Source: Candidatus Villigracilaceae bacterium (GTDB lineage Bacteria; Chloroflexota; Anaerolineae; Anaerolineales; Villigracilaceae). From it: a stretch of 64,000 bases of DNA. The notes under the pieces were generated by a model. That model saw nothing but the letters and a program-made list of their open reading frames with translations, was not told the origin of the DNA and ran no database searches. Positions 17,547 to 26,602 of this stretch are shown piece after piece (the stretch's first letter is position 1; each line of letters begins with the position of its first letter). The stretch spans positions 108,047-172,046 of the forward strand of contig JAPKMP010000004.1 in assembly GCA_026645935.1 (NCBI GenBank), read 5' to 3'. The translations under genes were made by a program, and so were the position numbers.

Positions 17547-18422
17547 GTGCCCAACATTTACTTCATCCTCTTCGAACTCATCATCTATATCCAATTCATC
17601 CTCTGCCTCAATCACGCTATCAAACATGGAACGAAAAACCTGCTGAAGTTCGCCTTTGGCATCCTCTTCGGCGTGATGCTCGAACTGGCGACCATCCGTC
17701 AGTTGAACGCCTACGAATACGGCCGATTCCTTCTCATGGTATTGGATGTTCCGCTTTGCATCGGCGTGGCGTGGAGTTGCATCATCTACGCCGTCATGGA
17801 ATTTTCCGATGCAACCAGCCTGCCTTATTTTCTCCGCCCTGTGCTCGACGGTCTGCTTGCGCTCAATATCGACCTTGCCCTCGATGCCGTTGCCATCCGC
17901 TTTGGGTTTTGGGATTGGGGACAGGGATTGGAATTTCAATACTTCGGCGTGCCGTATGCCAATTTCTGGGCATGGTTTTGGGTTGTGTTCTTCTTCTCGC
18001 TCGGTTATCGGTGGCTTGCGCGGCGAACGGATTGGACCGGCAGGTGGCTCTCCGCCCCATTCGCGTTCATCGTTGGGTTGGCTGGGGTACTCGGGACGAA
18101 TGCCTTTATCGTCTTTGTCGTTCCGTGGAATTTTGTAATCACGGTTGTCTTCGTCACTCTTTCGCTTGCCCTGATCCTCGTCCTGCTCCACCGTCCAAAG
18201 TTCAATTTGTTACCCGTTCACCCGATCGCGTTTTGGATTCCCTTCCTTACCCATGCTTATGTATTGATCGCCGGGGCGGTTTCGGGAATCATTTTTCATC
18301 CCATCGCGCTCCTGGCTGTCGGCGTCGTCATGCTTGGAATCTCACTCTTCCTGCATGGCAGGACAACACTGCGTTTTCTCCGAATGCCAGAAAAAGACGT
18401 TGATCGATATATCATCCTGTAA
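17547..18422 (+). CDS. Carotenoid biosynthesis (CruF/DUF422-like) membrane protein
   Basis: This 291-residue protein has about eight hydrophobic helices. LDVPLCIGVAWSCIIYAVME and LRPVLDGLLALNIDLALDAVAIR, with FGFWDWG, match the DUF422/CruF family, which hydrates the end group of acyclic carotenoids (a C-1',2' hydratase). No other carotenoid gene is in the window, so the pathway cannot be checked here. The start codon is GTG with no clear Shine-Dalgarno. The gene lies alone between dinG and the sigma factor. Confidence 0.7.
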   Translation: MPNIYFILFELIIYIQFILCLNHAIKHGTKNLLKFAFGILFGVMLELATIRQLNAYEYGRFLLMVLDVPLCIGVAWSCIIYAVMEFSDATSLPYFLRPVLDGLLALNIDLALDAVAIRFGFWDWGQGLEFQYFGVPYANFWAWFWVVFFFSLGYRWLARRTDWTGRWLSAPFAFIVGLAGVLGTNAFIVFVVPWNFVITVVFVTLSLALILVLLHRPKFNLLPVHPIAFWIPFLTHAYVLIAGAVSGIIFHPIALLAVGVVMLGISLFLHGRTTLRFLRMPEKDVDRYIIL

Positions 18423-18575
18423 AAACGTATAAGATTCGTGAAATGGAGAATTTCAGTGGGAAATGTGATGTCTCTCTCCCGTTCAAATTCCGACAATTTT
18501 GTCATGTTATACTGGGTGAAACTTCTCAAACCCGGCGGTGTTATATGGAACAAGTCCGCCGGTAAGGTTTCTCAT

Positions 18576-19148
18576 TTGTCGGATCAGGATTACAACGAAG
18601 AGGATGTGCTTGCCCGCGCGTCGCATGGCGACCGCGAAGCGTTCGGTCGATTGTACGAACGCTATGCGGAACGAATCTTCAACTATGTGTACTATCGCAC
18701 CGGGAACCAGCACGACGCCGAAGATCTGACGGCGCGAGTCTTCCAGCGGGCGATGAACCATATCCGCAATTACACCGACCGGGGCGTGCCGTTTTCGGCG
18801 TGGTTATACCGCATTGCGCACAATCTCGTGGCGAACTGGCACCGCGACCGCTCGCGCAAGCAGGAAATCCCCATCGACGACCTGCCCATCCTGCCGACCA
18901 AGGGCGACCATCCCGAAAGGAACCTCGTCCGCTCGCAGGAACAGGATTCGTTGTTGAAGATGATCCGCAAACTCCCGCCGGAGAGGCAGAACCTGCTGAT
19001 TCTGAAATTCGTCGAGGATATGTCCAATGCCGAGATCGGCAGGATCATGGGTAGAAGCGAAGGCGCCGTGAAGAGCCTTTACCACCGCACATTACTGGCG
19101 CTTCGAGATCAACTGGAAGATCAAAACCTAAACCTTGAAGGAGAGTGA
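18576..19148 (+). CDS. ECF-type RNA polymerase sigma factor
   Basis: A 190-residue sigma factor of the sigma-70 ECF group. Region 2 reads FGRLYERYAERIFNYVYYRTG then DAEDLTARVFQRA, and region 4 reads LPPERQNLLILKFVEDMS then EIGRIMGRSEGAVKSL. The frame is open from 18438, but the first 46 residues look non-coding, so the TTG at 18576 is preferred; this choice is uncertain. It is 3 bp before the DegV gene. A small one-helix protein at 20126 could be its anti-sigma. Confidence 0.85.
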   Translation: MSDQDYNEEDVLARASHGDREAFGRLYERYAERIFNYVYYRTGNQHDAEDLTARVFQRAMNHIRNYTDRGVPFSAWLYRIAHNLVANWHRDRSRKQEIPIDDLPILPTKGDHPERNLVRSQEQDSLLKMIRKLPPERQNLLILKFVEDMSNAEIGRIMGRSEGAVKSLYHRTLLALRDQLEDQNLNLEGE

Positions 19149-19151
19149 ACC

Positions 19152-20003
19152 ATGGCAGTACGAATCGTGACCGACGGCGCAGTGGACATCCCTGCGGAAT
19201 GGTACAAGGAATACGACCTGCAGCGGATTCCGATCAACGTGCACTTCGGCGAAGAAAAGACCTATATTCAGGACGTGGAACTGAGCCAGGACGAATTCTA
19301 CAACCTCGTGGCGGGCGGGACGCTTCCGCACCCGAAGACATCGCAGCCCTCCCCGCATCAATTCGTGGAATTCTACAAGAAGATCGCCCAACCCGGCGAT
19401 ACGATCCTTTCGATCCATATCACCAGCAAACTTTCCGGGACGTACGCTTCGTCCGTTTCGGCGGCGGAGGAATTGAAAGGCACGTATAACATCGTGCCGG
19501 TGGATACCTTGTGCGGCTCGATGGGGACCGCGTTCATGTGCCGTTCCGCGCGCATGATGGAACGCGCGGGGAAAAGCGTGGATGAGATCGTGAAGTTCAT
19601 CGAAGGCGTGCGCGGCAAAACGCATGTCATCCTGACTCTTGATACGCTCGATTATGCCAAACGCAGCGGGCGCGTCGGGACGCTTTCGGCGGCGGTGGCT
19701 TCGCTTCTCAACGTCAAACCGATCGCCATGTTGAAAGACGGCGTCGTGGACATGGTGGACCGCGTCCGCGCGCGCAAGGTCGCGATCGAGCGCGTGATCG
19801 AACTCGGAAAGGAAGCCGTTGGCAATGCGCCGGTTTCGATGGGCGTCGTGCATGCGCGCGATGAAGCCTCCTGCAAGATGCTCCTTGAAGAGGCGAAGAA
19901 GAATTTCAACGTCAAGGAAACCTTCATGGCGGACCTCGCCATATCGCTTGCCATCAACTTCGGACCCGGCACGGTGGGATTGGTGTTGTATCCTGCCGAG
20001 TGA
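19152..20003 (+). CDS. DegV-family fatty-acid-binding protein
   Basis: A 283-residue protein with the DegV layout: VRIVTDGAVDIPAEW at the start, the PKTSQPSPHQFVEFYKK segment, and ILSIHITSKLSGTYASS with the serine that binds the lipid carboxylate. FakB-like DegV proteins present fatty acids to a kinase (FakA) for phospholipid synthesis. No FakA gene is in the window. It lies directly behind the sigma factor, so it may be part of its regulon. Confidence 0.9.
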   Translation: MAVRIVTDGAVDIPAEWYKEYDLQRIPINVHFGEEKTYIQDVELSQDEFYNLVAGGTLPHPKTSQPSPHQFVEFYKKIAQPGDTILSIHITSKLSGTYASSVSAAEELKGTYNIVPVDTLCGSMGTAFMCRSARMMERAGKSVDEIVKFIEGVRGKTHVILTLDTLDYAKRSGRVGTLSAAVASLLNVKPIAMLKDGVVDMVDRVRARKVAIERVIELGKEAVGNAPVSMGVVHARDEASCKMLLEEAKKNFNVKETFMADLAISLAINFGPGTVGLVLYPAE

Positions 20004-20125
20004 TCGCATCATCGGCGTTCCCTTGCGCGTGAAACGTCCCGAAGGTTTTCGAATATCGAGATTATCGTTCCCTCGATCCTTCGGGACGGTGTTGTAACAT
20101 AAAAATCCTTGCGAATAAAATTTCC

Positions 20126-20395
20126 ATGAACGACGACCCGACATTCTCCTCCCAAGACTCCGACCTGCAATCCCTCGAAACGCATCTCTCGCGGACCCTG
20201 AAGCGGGTGACGCCTCCGAGCGGCATGGTCGAACGCCTGAGAAGCCGCATTCAGATGCCGAGCCGCTCCGAGATCACGCTGCGGCTTTCGGATTGGAACA
20301 GGTTGTTCCTCGTCTTCGGCGGGGTGATGTCTGGGATGCTGATCATTGTCACCCTGGCGCGGGCGTTGTATTACTTTGCCGGACGCAGAACATAA
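20126..20395 (+). CDS. Small single-pass membrane protein, possible anti-sigma factor
   Basis: This 89-residue protein has a charged N-terminus and one membrane helix (VFGGVMSGMLIIVTLARALYY, shortened here to its core GGVMSGMLIIVTLA) near the C-terminus. TPPSGMVERLRSRI is the kind of segment seen in small membrane-bound partners of ECF sigma factors. It follows the sigma-DegV pair and is ended by a terminator. There is no zinc-binding HxxxCxxC motif, so the anti-sigma role is only inferred from position and shape. Confidence 0.5.
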   Translation: MNDDPTFSSQDSDLQSLETHLSRTLKRVTPPSGMVERLRSRIQMPSRSEITLRLSDWNRLFLVFGGVMSGMLIIVTLARALYYFAGRRT

Positions 20396-20416
20396 CGTAA
20401 GTCGATAAGAATGAAA

Positions 20417-20450
20417 GAAGCCCCCGGAATTTTCCGGGGGCTTCTGATTT
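20417..20450 (+). terminator. Strong GC hairpin terminator
   Basis: GAAGCCCCCGG (20417-20427) pairs with CCGGGGGCTTC (20434-20444). The U tract is weak (TGATTT). It closes the sigma-DegV-membrane protein group. Confidence 0.6.
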
Positions 20451-20452
20451 AT

Positions 20453-20487
20453 GTCATTCTGAGGAGCGGAGCGACGAAGAATCTTAC
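20453..20487. repeat. Half-copy of the GTCATTCTGAG intergenic repeat
   Basis: TGTCATTCTGAGGAGCGGAG followed by CGACGAAGAATCTT matches one arm of the palindromic element found complete at 63307-63399 and in shorter form at 63149-63198. Confidence 0.6.
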
Positions 20488-20503
20488 CGTTGTTTGGAAG
20501 CCG

Positions 20504-20833
20504 TTAATTTTTCATCAGCCAATCGCATAATAATTTTGATTCCGCGATCAAATCCGCCTCGATGGGGAGTTTGAACTCTTCGGTGACGCGCAAGGTCAAA
20601 TGATCGGCGACCAGGTTCAGGTCGGGGGGGAGAGGCGCCTGCTCCTTAATGAGATTCAGCAAATCGTGGGCGGAGCGGCTTGGGGGACGTATCCCCTTGC
20701 GGACGAGATAATCCCGGATCGCAACTCCCGCCGCGCGGCGCGCGCAAACCCGCGCCTGACCCTCGTTGCCGTTCGCTCTCGCCTTTTCGGCTTGTTCGAA
20801 TTCGCGTTTTATCTCATTCGATGTATCATCCAT
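20504..20833 (-). CDS. HEPN-domain-like protein
   Basis: This 109-residue, mostly helical protein resembles HEPN domains: NEIKREFEQAEKARANGNEG, ARRAAGVAIRDYLVRKG and SAHDLLNLIKE. HEPN proteins often work with nucleotidyltransferase partners or as RNases, but the canonical RxxxxH motif is not clear here and no MNT gene is adjacent. The second in-frame ATG is used because the longer version adds only six residues. The gene is divergent from the S41 protease. Confidence 0.55.
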   Translation of the reverse strand: MDDTSNEIKREFEQAEKARANGNEGQARVCARRAAGVAIRDYLVRKGIRPPSRSAHDLLNLIKEQAPLPPDLNLVADHLTLRVTEEFKLPIEADLIAESKLLCDWLMKN

Positions 20834-20892
20834 GCCGCGATTATATAACACGCGCAGGGTATAATGCTGGATAATTTAAAGGAGGCTGTAGG

Positions 20893-23406
20893 ATGAACAA
20901 CAAACGGCTTGTTTTGTTTACAGGGGTTGTTATCCTGAGTTTGATGATTTCTGCTTGCGGGGGAGTGAAGCCGGTCGAAGGGACGGATAAACCGGCGGCG
21001 ACCGAACCGGGCGCTGAACTTGTAATGGAAGACGGAACCGGACCGACGGTCGTGACCGGCAAGGTCGAATATACCAACCTGTTCTTTACGATGGGTGTCG
21101 CGGAGCCTGTGATCATCCTGGAAGATCAGGGTGGTTTTGTCACGCGCGACCGCGACTTCCTGATGCCGCTCGAATCGCAGACGCTTGCCCAGATCACATC
21201 GGATTTTTACACGTCGCCGTTTACCTACTCGCTTACGCTTCCGTCTGAACCGAAAGGGACGCTCAACGACGTCGACCATGACGGCGCGAAGGATACCGGC
21301 GTGATGATCTTTGCGGTGGCGTATTGGACGAATACCTGGGGCGACCCGTACCTCGAACAACGCGACCTGTACGGAGGCGGCTGGTCCAGCGCGTATGCCT
21401 CGACCCGGGTGAGCGACCAGAGCGATAATTATTTGGAGGTATTTGGCGGGCAGTATCTGGTCTTTGCGCCCGACGGGAACCAGCAGTTCCCCTCCGATTT
21501 CGGCGGGGACGAAAAATTATTCACCGACGACGACCCGCTCATGGACCTGCCCGCGGGCTGGTCTGTGATCGATATGGATCAATCTCCATTCATCATCGAC
21601 CGTTCGGAAAGCCCGACACTCGACCTGTACGAACCCGAAGAGTCTTCGCTGGATGATTTCACGCAAATGTCCTATACAGAGGCGTTCGACGCGATGCTGG
21701 ATAAATTCCGCAGGGAATACGCCTTTACCGAATTCAAGGACATCGATTGGGACGAACGCGAAAGCGAATTCCGCCCGCGGTTCGAGGAGGCGGAAAAGGC
21801 AAAGGACGCGCATTTGTTCGCGCTGGCGCTGCGCGATTTTCTCTGGTCGATCCCCGATACGCACGTCGGCATGGATACGACGGCGATCAACGAAGATTTT
21901 GCCGCGGATACCGCGGGCGGCATCGGCCTGGCATTGGGCGAAACCAGCGACGGGATGATCTTTGCCCGGTATGTGACGCCGAACAGCCCGGCGGACAATG
22001 CGGGGATCGACTTCGGCGCGGAGATCGTTTCTTTGGATGGAACACCCGTCGATGAATTTGTTTCGGTTGTTGTGCCATGGTCTTCGCCGTTCAGCAACCC
22101 GGAGATCAAACGGTTACAGCAATTGCGTTATGCCACGCGCTTCCGGCTCGAAAAGGGCGAGGTGGAAATCACGTTTGTGAACCCGGGTGGGACGGGGAAA
22201 ACCGCAACTCTTGCCGTGGTTTCGGAACGCGATAGCTTCAGTGTGACTTCGTTTGCATACGGTCAGCCGCTGGTGTCCCTGCCTGTCGAGTTCGAAATCC
22301 TACCGGGCGGATACGGCTATATCAAGATCAGCAGTTTTTCCGACAACGCGATTTTGACCATCCAGGCATGGGAATATGCCATGCAAACCTTCAACGAGAA
22401 TGAAATCCCCGGCGTGATCATCGATATGCGCCAGAATGGCGGCGGGAGCGGCTGGCTGGCGGACCAGATGGCGGCGTATTTCTTCAGTGAAGAGATCAAG
22501 ACCGGCACCGGGGCTTCGTACGACGAAGCGAGCGGCGAATTCTTTACCGATCCGGAATACGAAGCATTGATGTATCCGCCGCGCGAAGCATTGCAATATA
22601 AAGGTCCTGTGGTGGTGATGGTTGGACCCAATTGCGTCAGCGCCTGCGAGTTTTTCTCGTATGATATGACCATCGACGACCGCGCCATTATCGTGGGGCA
22701 GTACCCAACCTCGGGCGGAGGCGGAGGCGTGGAGGCCTTCCTGATGCCGGAAGATACTTATGTTCAGTTGACGGTCTCGCGTCAGATGGATGCGGACGGG
22801 AACATTCATATCGAGGGCGGAGGCGTGGCTCCCGATGTGCGCGTGCCTGTGACGATTGAATCGGTTCAGCGCGAACTGGCGGGCGAGGATGTCATCCTCG
22901 AAGCGGCTGTGAAAGTCATCAGCCAGCCGAAGGGCGCAGGCGTGACTCCTTCCGCGCCGCCGAAGATCGCGTCGCAGGCAGAGGCGGAGAATGCATTTTC
23001 GTCAGCCGCCGCCTTCCTTGAGGACAAGGCGCGCGAGCAATATTCCCCCGAGGAAGTTTCCCAGCCTGGCGTGTTCACCTATACGGTTCCGCTGGCGAAG
23101 TCCGAAACCTTGATCTGGGGCTACTTCTGGTGTACGACCACACAGGAAATTCTCGATCAGAATTTCAGTCAGATCGAAGTGAACTTCGAGTTGAATGGAG
23201 AGGCGGTTCCGCTCGATAAGTTTGTCATCGCCGACCTGCCCTCCGGCGCGACTCAATGCCGCGTGATCTATACCGCGCTCTCCGACTGGAAATCCGGCGA
23301 GCATCACTTGGCCACCTCCGCCACCTTCAAGACTCCCATCAACGACGGGATGGGCGATTACCCGGCGGGGAATTACGTTTCGGAGTATTCGGTCTTCGTG
23401 CCGTAG
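20893..23406 (+). CDS. S41-family (tail-specific) protease lipoprotein with PDZ domain
   Basis: A large 837-residue secreted protease. The lipobox is ISAC, with Cys22 lipidated. The PDZ domain lies around residues 340-380 (SPADNAGIDFGAEIVSLDG), followed by the S41 core: PGGYGYIKISSFSDNA, VIIDMRQNGGGSGW, and the nucleophile in GPNCVSACEFFSY near residue 580. VAPDVRVPV is the usual core end. The first 270 residues and the last 150 are additional beta-rich regions. AAAGGAGG precedes the ATG and a TATAAT lies near 20860. Confidence 0.88.
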   Translation: MNNKRLVLFTGVVILSLMISACGGVKPVEGTDKPAATEPGAELVMEDGTGPTVVTGKVEYTNLFFTMGVAEPVIILEDQGGFVTRDRDFLMPLESQTLAQITSDFYTSPFTYSLTLPSEPKGTLNDVDHDGAKDTGVMIFAVAYWTNTWGDPYLEQRDLYGGGWSSAYASTRVSDQSDNYLEVFGGQYLVFAPDGNQQFPSDFGGDEKLFTDDDPLMDLPAGWSVIDMDQSPFIIDRSESPTLDLYEPEESSLDDFTQMSYTEAFDAMLDKFRREYAFTEFKDIDWDERESEFRPRFEEAEKAKDAHLFALALRDFLWSIPDTHVGMDTTAINEDFAADTAGGIGLALGETSDGMIFARYVTPNSPADNAGIDFGAEIVSLDGTPVDEFVSVVVPWSSPFSNPEIKRLQQLRYATRFRLEKGEVEITFVNPGGTGKTATLAVVSERDSFSVTSFAYGQPLVSLPVEFEILPGGYGYIKISSFSDNAILTIQAWEYAMQTFNENEIPGVIIDMRQNGGGSGWLADQMAAYFFSEEIKTGTGASYDEASGEFFTDPEYEALMYPPREALQYKGPVVVMVGPNCVSACEFFSYDMTIDDRAIIVGQYPTSGGGGGVEAFLMPEDTYVQLTVSRQMDADGNIHIEGGGVAPDVRVPVTIESVQRELAGEDVILEAAVKVISQPKGAGVTPSAPPKIASQAEAENAFSSAAAFLEDKAREQYSPEEVSQPGVFTYTVPLAKSETLIWGYFWCTTTQEILDQNFSQIEVNFELNGEAVPLDKFVIADLPSGATQCRVIYTALSDWKSGEHHLATSATFKTPINDGMGDYPAGNYVSEYSVFVP

Positions 23407-23412
23407 GTCGAA

Positions 23413-23457
23413 AAAAACAACATCCCGCGAAGAAGCGGTGGGCGGGATGTTGTTTTT
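23413..23457 (+). terminator. Rho-independent terminator after the S41 gene
   Basis: A long stem pairs AAAAACAACATCCCGC (23413-23428) with GCGGGATGTTGTTTTT (23442-23457). The run of T follows directly, and the complementary A run would serve the other strand. Confidence 0.8.
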
Positions 23458-23478
23458 AAAGATCAGGTGACGATGTAA

Positions 23479-24390
23479 ATGACCTACGGCTTCACCGGCG
23501 AGACGACTGACGCCAATGGACTGATTTATTTGCGTGCCAGATACTACAACCCTGTGGATGCAAGGTTTATGTCACGGGATACGTGGGGCGGGGATTACAA
23601 CCGTCCGCTTTCGCAGAACCGGTGGATGTATGTGGAGGGGAATCCGGTCAATTTTGTGGATCCGAGCGGGCATATTGCCGAGGGGATCGAAGCTAAAAAG
23701 GCTGATATTATCAGAGATAAATTAAAATTGAACTATGGCGTAGAAATCCGCAAAGATTGGGGATATGTCTTATATTATGCGCCCCGCTCGGTCGTTGTTA
23801 CATGCAAGTGGAATAAAGGGAATTGGAGATCGCTTGATGAGTTGTCCTATGTGTATAAGAGCGTAAAAAACACCGCTGATACAATGGGAGGTCCGGCAAA
23901 ATTCAGAAGAGCAATGAAAAACCGCCCTGTTTATGTTACACGTTACAATATCACCTCGGATAATCTAACTTACTACGCCTTGCCTTTGGCTGACATAGTT
24001 TTAACAAACTATAGATTTAAAAATGAGAAATACGTTACATATACCTTTTCTCATGAGCTAGGGCATATTTGGGATATTCGGAGCGGGTTTGCACTTAGTA
24101 GAAATATGGCGGAAACCATCAGTACCTATTACTGTGCTGGACTCGACCAGGGGGGATTGTGGGGGCAAAATGGACAAGGTTGTTTTTATGATATTGCTGC
24201 TGGAAAGGAACCGCCTCCCGGAAAGAGAGATTTATCTGAAAATTATGCAGGCACGAACGCAAAGGAAGATTGGGCTGAGGCGTTTGGCAGTTACGTTTAT
24301 CCTCATTATTGGAAAAACACCCAGACGACAGTGGCATTAGGACCATTGAGGAAACAATATGTGCATGACAAAATTTCATCAATCCCTTAA
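23479..24390 (+). CDS. Orphan Rhs tip: Rhs core remnant fused to HExxH toxin-like domain
   Basis: A 303-residue protein. Residues 1-64 are the end of an Rhs core (YGFTGETTD, YLRARYYNPVDARFMSRD, NPVNFVDPSG), where variable toxin tips begin. The tip has a zincin motif HELGH at 192-196 with candidate third ligands in EDWAEAF (Glu263/Glu267), so it is predicted to be a metallopeptidase. Tip codons are AT-richer than the Rhs part. AGGTGA stands 8 bp before the ATG, so the fragment may still be translated. It overlaps the downstream lipoprotein gene by 32 bp. Confidence 0.75.
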   Translation: MTYGFTGETTDANGLIYLRARYYNPVDARFMSRDTWGGDYNRPLSQNRWMYVEGNPVNFVDPSGHIAEGIEAKKADIIRDKLKLNYGVEIRKDWGYVLYYAPRSVVVTCKWNKGNWRSLDELSYVYKSVKNTADTMGGPAKFRRAMKNRPVYVTRYNITSDNLTYYALPLADIVLTNYRFKNEKYVTYTFSHELGHIWDIRSGFALSRNMAETISTYYCAGLDQGGLWGQNGQGCFYDIAAGKEPPPGKRDLSENYAGTNAKEDWAEAFGSYVYPHYWKNTQTTVALGPLRKQYVHDKISSIP

Positions 24391-25024
24391 ATATCTGTTG
24401 ACTCTGTCTATATTTCTGTTATCCGGGTGCGAATTGAATCCGGGACCCGTTCCTCAGAATATTGATAGGAGTTTTACAGAAGAAGAACTATGCAATCCTC
24501 CGTGTTGGCATGGCTTGGTCATCAATACATCCACTACAAATGATGTCATATCCACTTTGAATACCCTTCCTTTTGTTGAACACGGCAATTACCACGAAAT
24601 GTCAACTGTTTGGACGGATGGCAACCCAGCAACACACTTATTGTTTTATTGCGCGTCTGATCCATCTGAGTTGTGTGGATATGCAATACTATCTAACAAC
24701 GTATTGAAAAGCTTATGGACTAATCTCGAATATGACCTCATGTTGATAGATGTAGTGAATAGAATAGGCAACCCTGAGTATATAGAATATGAATGGCCCA
24801 GCCTTTCAGGGGAGTGTGCGATTACTGTGCTGTGGAACAGTTTAGGTGTCCTAGCGACATTTTATGACGATAGCACAAATAATCAATGCGAGGTTCTTCT
24901 TTCTGGTGAGAAGTTGTCAAGAGATATACTTGTACATTCAATAGGGTATTCCTCGTTTGAGGGCTTCGGTCCGATAGGCGATTGTTGCACCAGGATTTCA
25001 TGGGTTGGATTTAATGATGAGTGA
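24359..25024 (+). CDS. Lipoprotein, candidate immunity protein of the Rhs tip
   Basis: This 221-residue protein has signal LTLSIFLLSGC, with the lipidated Cys at about residue 24. A PPCWHGLVINTSTTNDVISTL segment (given here as CNPPCWHGL) and several cysteines follow. It overlaps the toxin-like gene and shares its AT-richer composition, the usual arrangement of toxin and immunity gene. No known immunity family was recognised, so the role is inferred from position only. A second in-frame ATG two codons later is equally possible. Confidence 0.6.
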   Translation: MCMTKFHQSLKYLLTLSIFLLSGCELNPGPVPQNIDRSFTEEELCNPPCWHGLVINTSTTNDVISTLNTLPFVEHGNYHEMSTVWTDGNPATHLLFYCASDPSELCGYAILSNNVLKSLWTNLEYDLMLIDVVNRIGNPEYIEYEWPSLSGECAITVLWNSLGVLATFYDDSTNNQCEVLLSGEKLSRDILVHSIGYSSFEGFGPIGDCCTRISWVGFNDE

Positions 25025-25054
25025 CATAAATCGATAAGCCCAAGTGGAATAGAT

Positions 25055-25794
25055 GTGCCAACTCTTCTTGCATTCCTCGGCGTGCCCAAACTCGCGGTAT
25101 TGAAACCCCTGCCGAGACTCTCCCTTCCACAGCAGACTCTCCAAACCGTGACGATTGACTACACCTACGACCCGCTAAACCGCCTCACCGCTGCGGACTA
25201 TTCGACCGGAGACTACTATCACTACGCTTATGATTCCGTCGGCACCCGCCTGTCACAGGATGGCATGGTCGGCGGTCAACCGTCTGTGGTCAATTACGTC
25301 TACGACGACGCCAATCGGCTTGCAAGCGTGAATGGAGTCAACTACACTTTCGACGACAACGGAAATTTATTGAGTGACGGTGCGAATACCTATGTCTATG
25401 ATTCTGCCAATCGCTTGGTCTCGGTCAACTCTCTGAGACTTATCAGTACAACGGATTTGGCGACAGGTTGACTCAAAACGGGACGCACTACATTCTTGAT
25501 CTTAATTCAAGCTTAATGCAAGTTCTCGATGATGGGACAAACTCATACCTGTATGGTCCTTCGGCAGGCTCAGGAGGCAGGATTGCGCAAACCAACACGA
25601 TGACCGAATACTTCCTCGGTGATGCCCTGGGCAGTGTGAGACAATTGTCCATGACCGATGGCGAAATTTCTCTCGCACAGAGTTACGACCCCTATGGGAA
25701 TGTGACCTACACGGCTGGGACCTCGTCAACTCCCTACGGTTTCACGGGCGAGACGACGGATGCCAACGGGTTGGTCTATCTGCGGGCGCGGTGA
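25055..25794 (+). pseudogene. Rhs/YD-repeat core fragment with a CT-repeat frameshift
   Basis: YD repeats are clear: YTYDPLNRLTAADYSTGDY, YVYDDANRLASVNGV, FDDNGNLLSDGANTYVYD. The first frame runs to 25471. The second (to 25794) continues the same protein as ETYQYNGFGDRLTQNG, then YFLGDALGSVRQL and YGFTGETTDANGLVYLRAR. The frames join if one CT is removed from the CTCTCT at 25429-25434. The sequence stops right after YLRAR, so the tip is missing, and the N-terminal bulk of a normal Rhs protein is also absent. Confidence 0.8.
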
Positions 25795-25800
25795 TTTCCC

Positions 25801-26484
25801 CTAATCCACAAACCGATACTTGAGCAGCGCCCAGACCGCCTCGAAGGCGTCGTGCAGTTTGATCTTCTTGCCTTGCGAGTAATCGCGCGGATTGAAGGTG
25901 ATCGGCACTTCGAAGATGCGGTATTTGCGTTTGAGAATTTTCGCAGTGAATTCCGGCTCGAAGTTGAAACTATTGGCGCGGATGACCATTCCCTGAATGA
26001 CTTCGCGGCGGAAGACTTTGTAACCCGTTTCCATGTCGGTCAGGATCGTGTCGTAGAGAATGTTCGTCATCAGCGTGAGCAATTTGTTTGCCATCAGATG
26101 CCAGAACATGGTCACGCGGTGTGCCCTGCCGAGAAAGCGCGAGCCGTACACCACATCCGCCAAGCCTTCTTCGATGGGGCGCAGCAATTCAGGGTAATCG
26201 CGCGGATCATATTCAAGGTCGGCGTCCTGGATCAAAAGCACATCGCCCTTTGCCGCAGACATGCCCGTGCGGACCGCGGCTCCCTTGCCCTGGTTCTTTT
26301 CATGCAGGATCACGCGCAGCCCCTTCCTGCCCTCCAATTTTTTCAGGATGTCGCGCGTGCCGTCCTTCGAACCGTCGTCCACGAGGATGATCTCGTGGGC
26401 TTTTTTGGTCGCCTGGACGCGCTTCAGGATCGTCTCGATGCTTTCGGCTTCGTTATAAACGGGGATTATGATGGATAGTTTCAT
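25801..26484 (-). CDS. Family 2 glycosyltransferase (dolichyl-phosphate mannose synthase-like)
   Basis: A 227-residue GT-A enzyme with no membrane helices. It has MKLSIIIPVYNEAESIETIL at the start, LVDDGSKDGTRDIL, and the metal-binding DADLEYDP. It should transfer a sugar from a nucleotide sugar to polyprenyl phosphate or a similar acceptor. The compact size resembles DPM1-like proteins. It converges on the broken Rhs gene, with 6 bp between the stop codons, so the Rhs truncation point is at the edge of this gene. Confidence 0.88.
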   Translation of the reverse strand: MKLSIIIPVYNEAESIETILKRVQATKKAHEIILVDDGSKDGTRDILKKLEGRKGLRVILHEKNQGKGAAVRTGMSAAKGDVLLIQDADLEYDPRDYPELLRPIEEGLADVVYGSRFLGRAHRVTMFWHLMANKLLTLMTNILYDTILTDMETGYKVFRREVIQGMVIRANSFNFEPEFTAKILKRKYRIFEVPITFNPRDYSQGKKIKLHDAFEAVWALLKYRFVD

Positions 26485-26602
26485 AGCGGCTGGATTATAA
26501 ACGAAAAGAGGTATAATCCCGCCCGTTCGTGTTCTGGAAATAGCGAATAAAGCTTTGAATGCTCGTCGAACCCACTTTCGGATGGACGGTAAACATCAAC
26601 GA

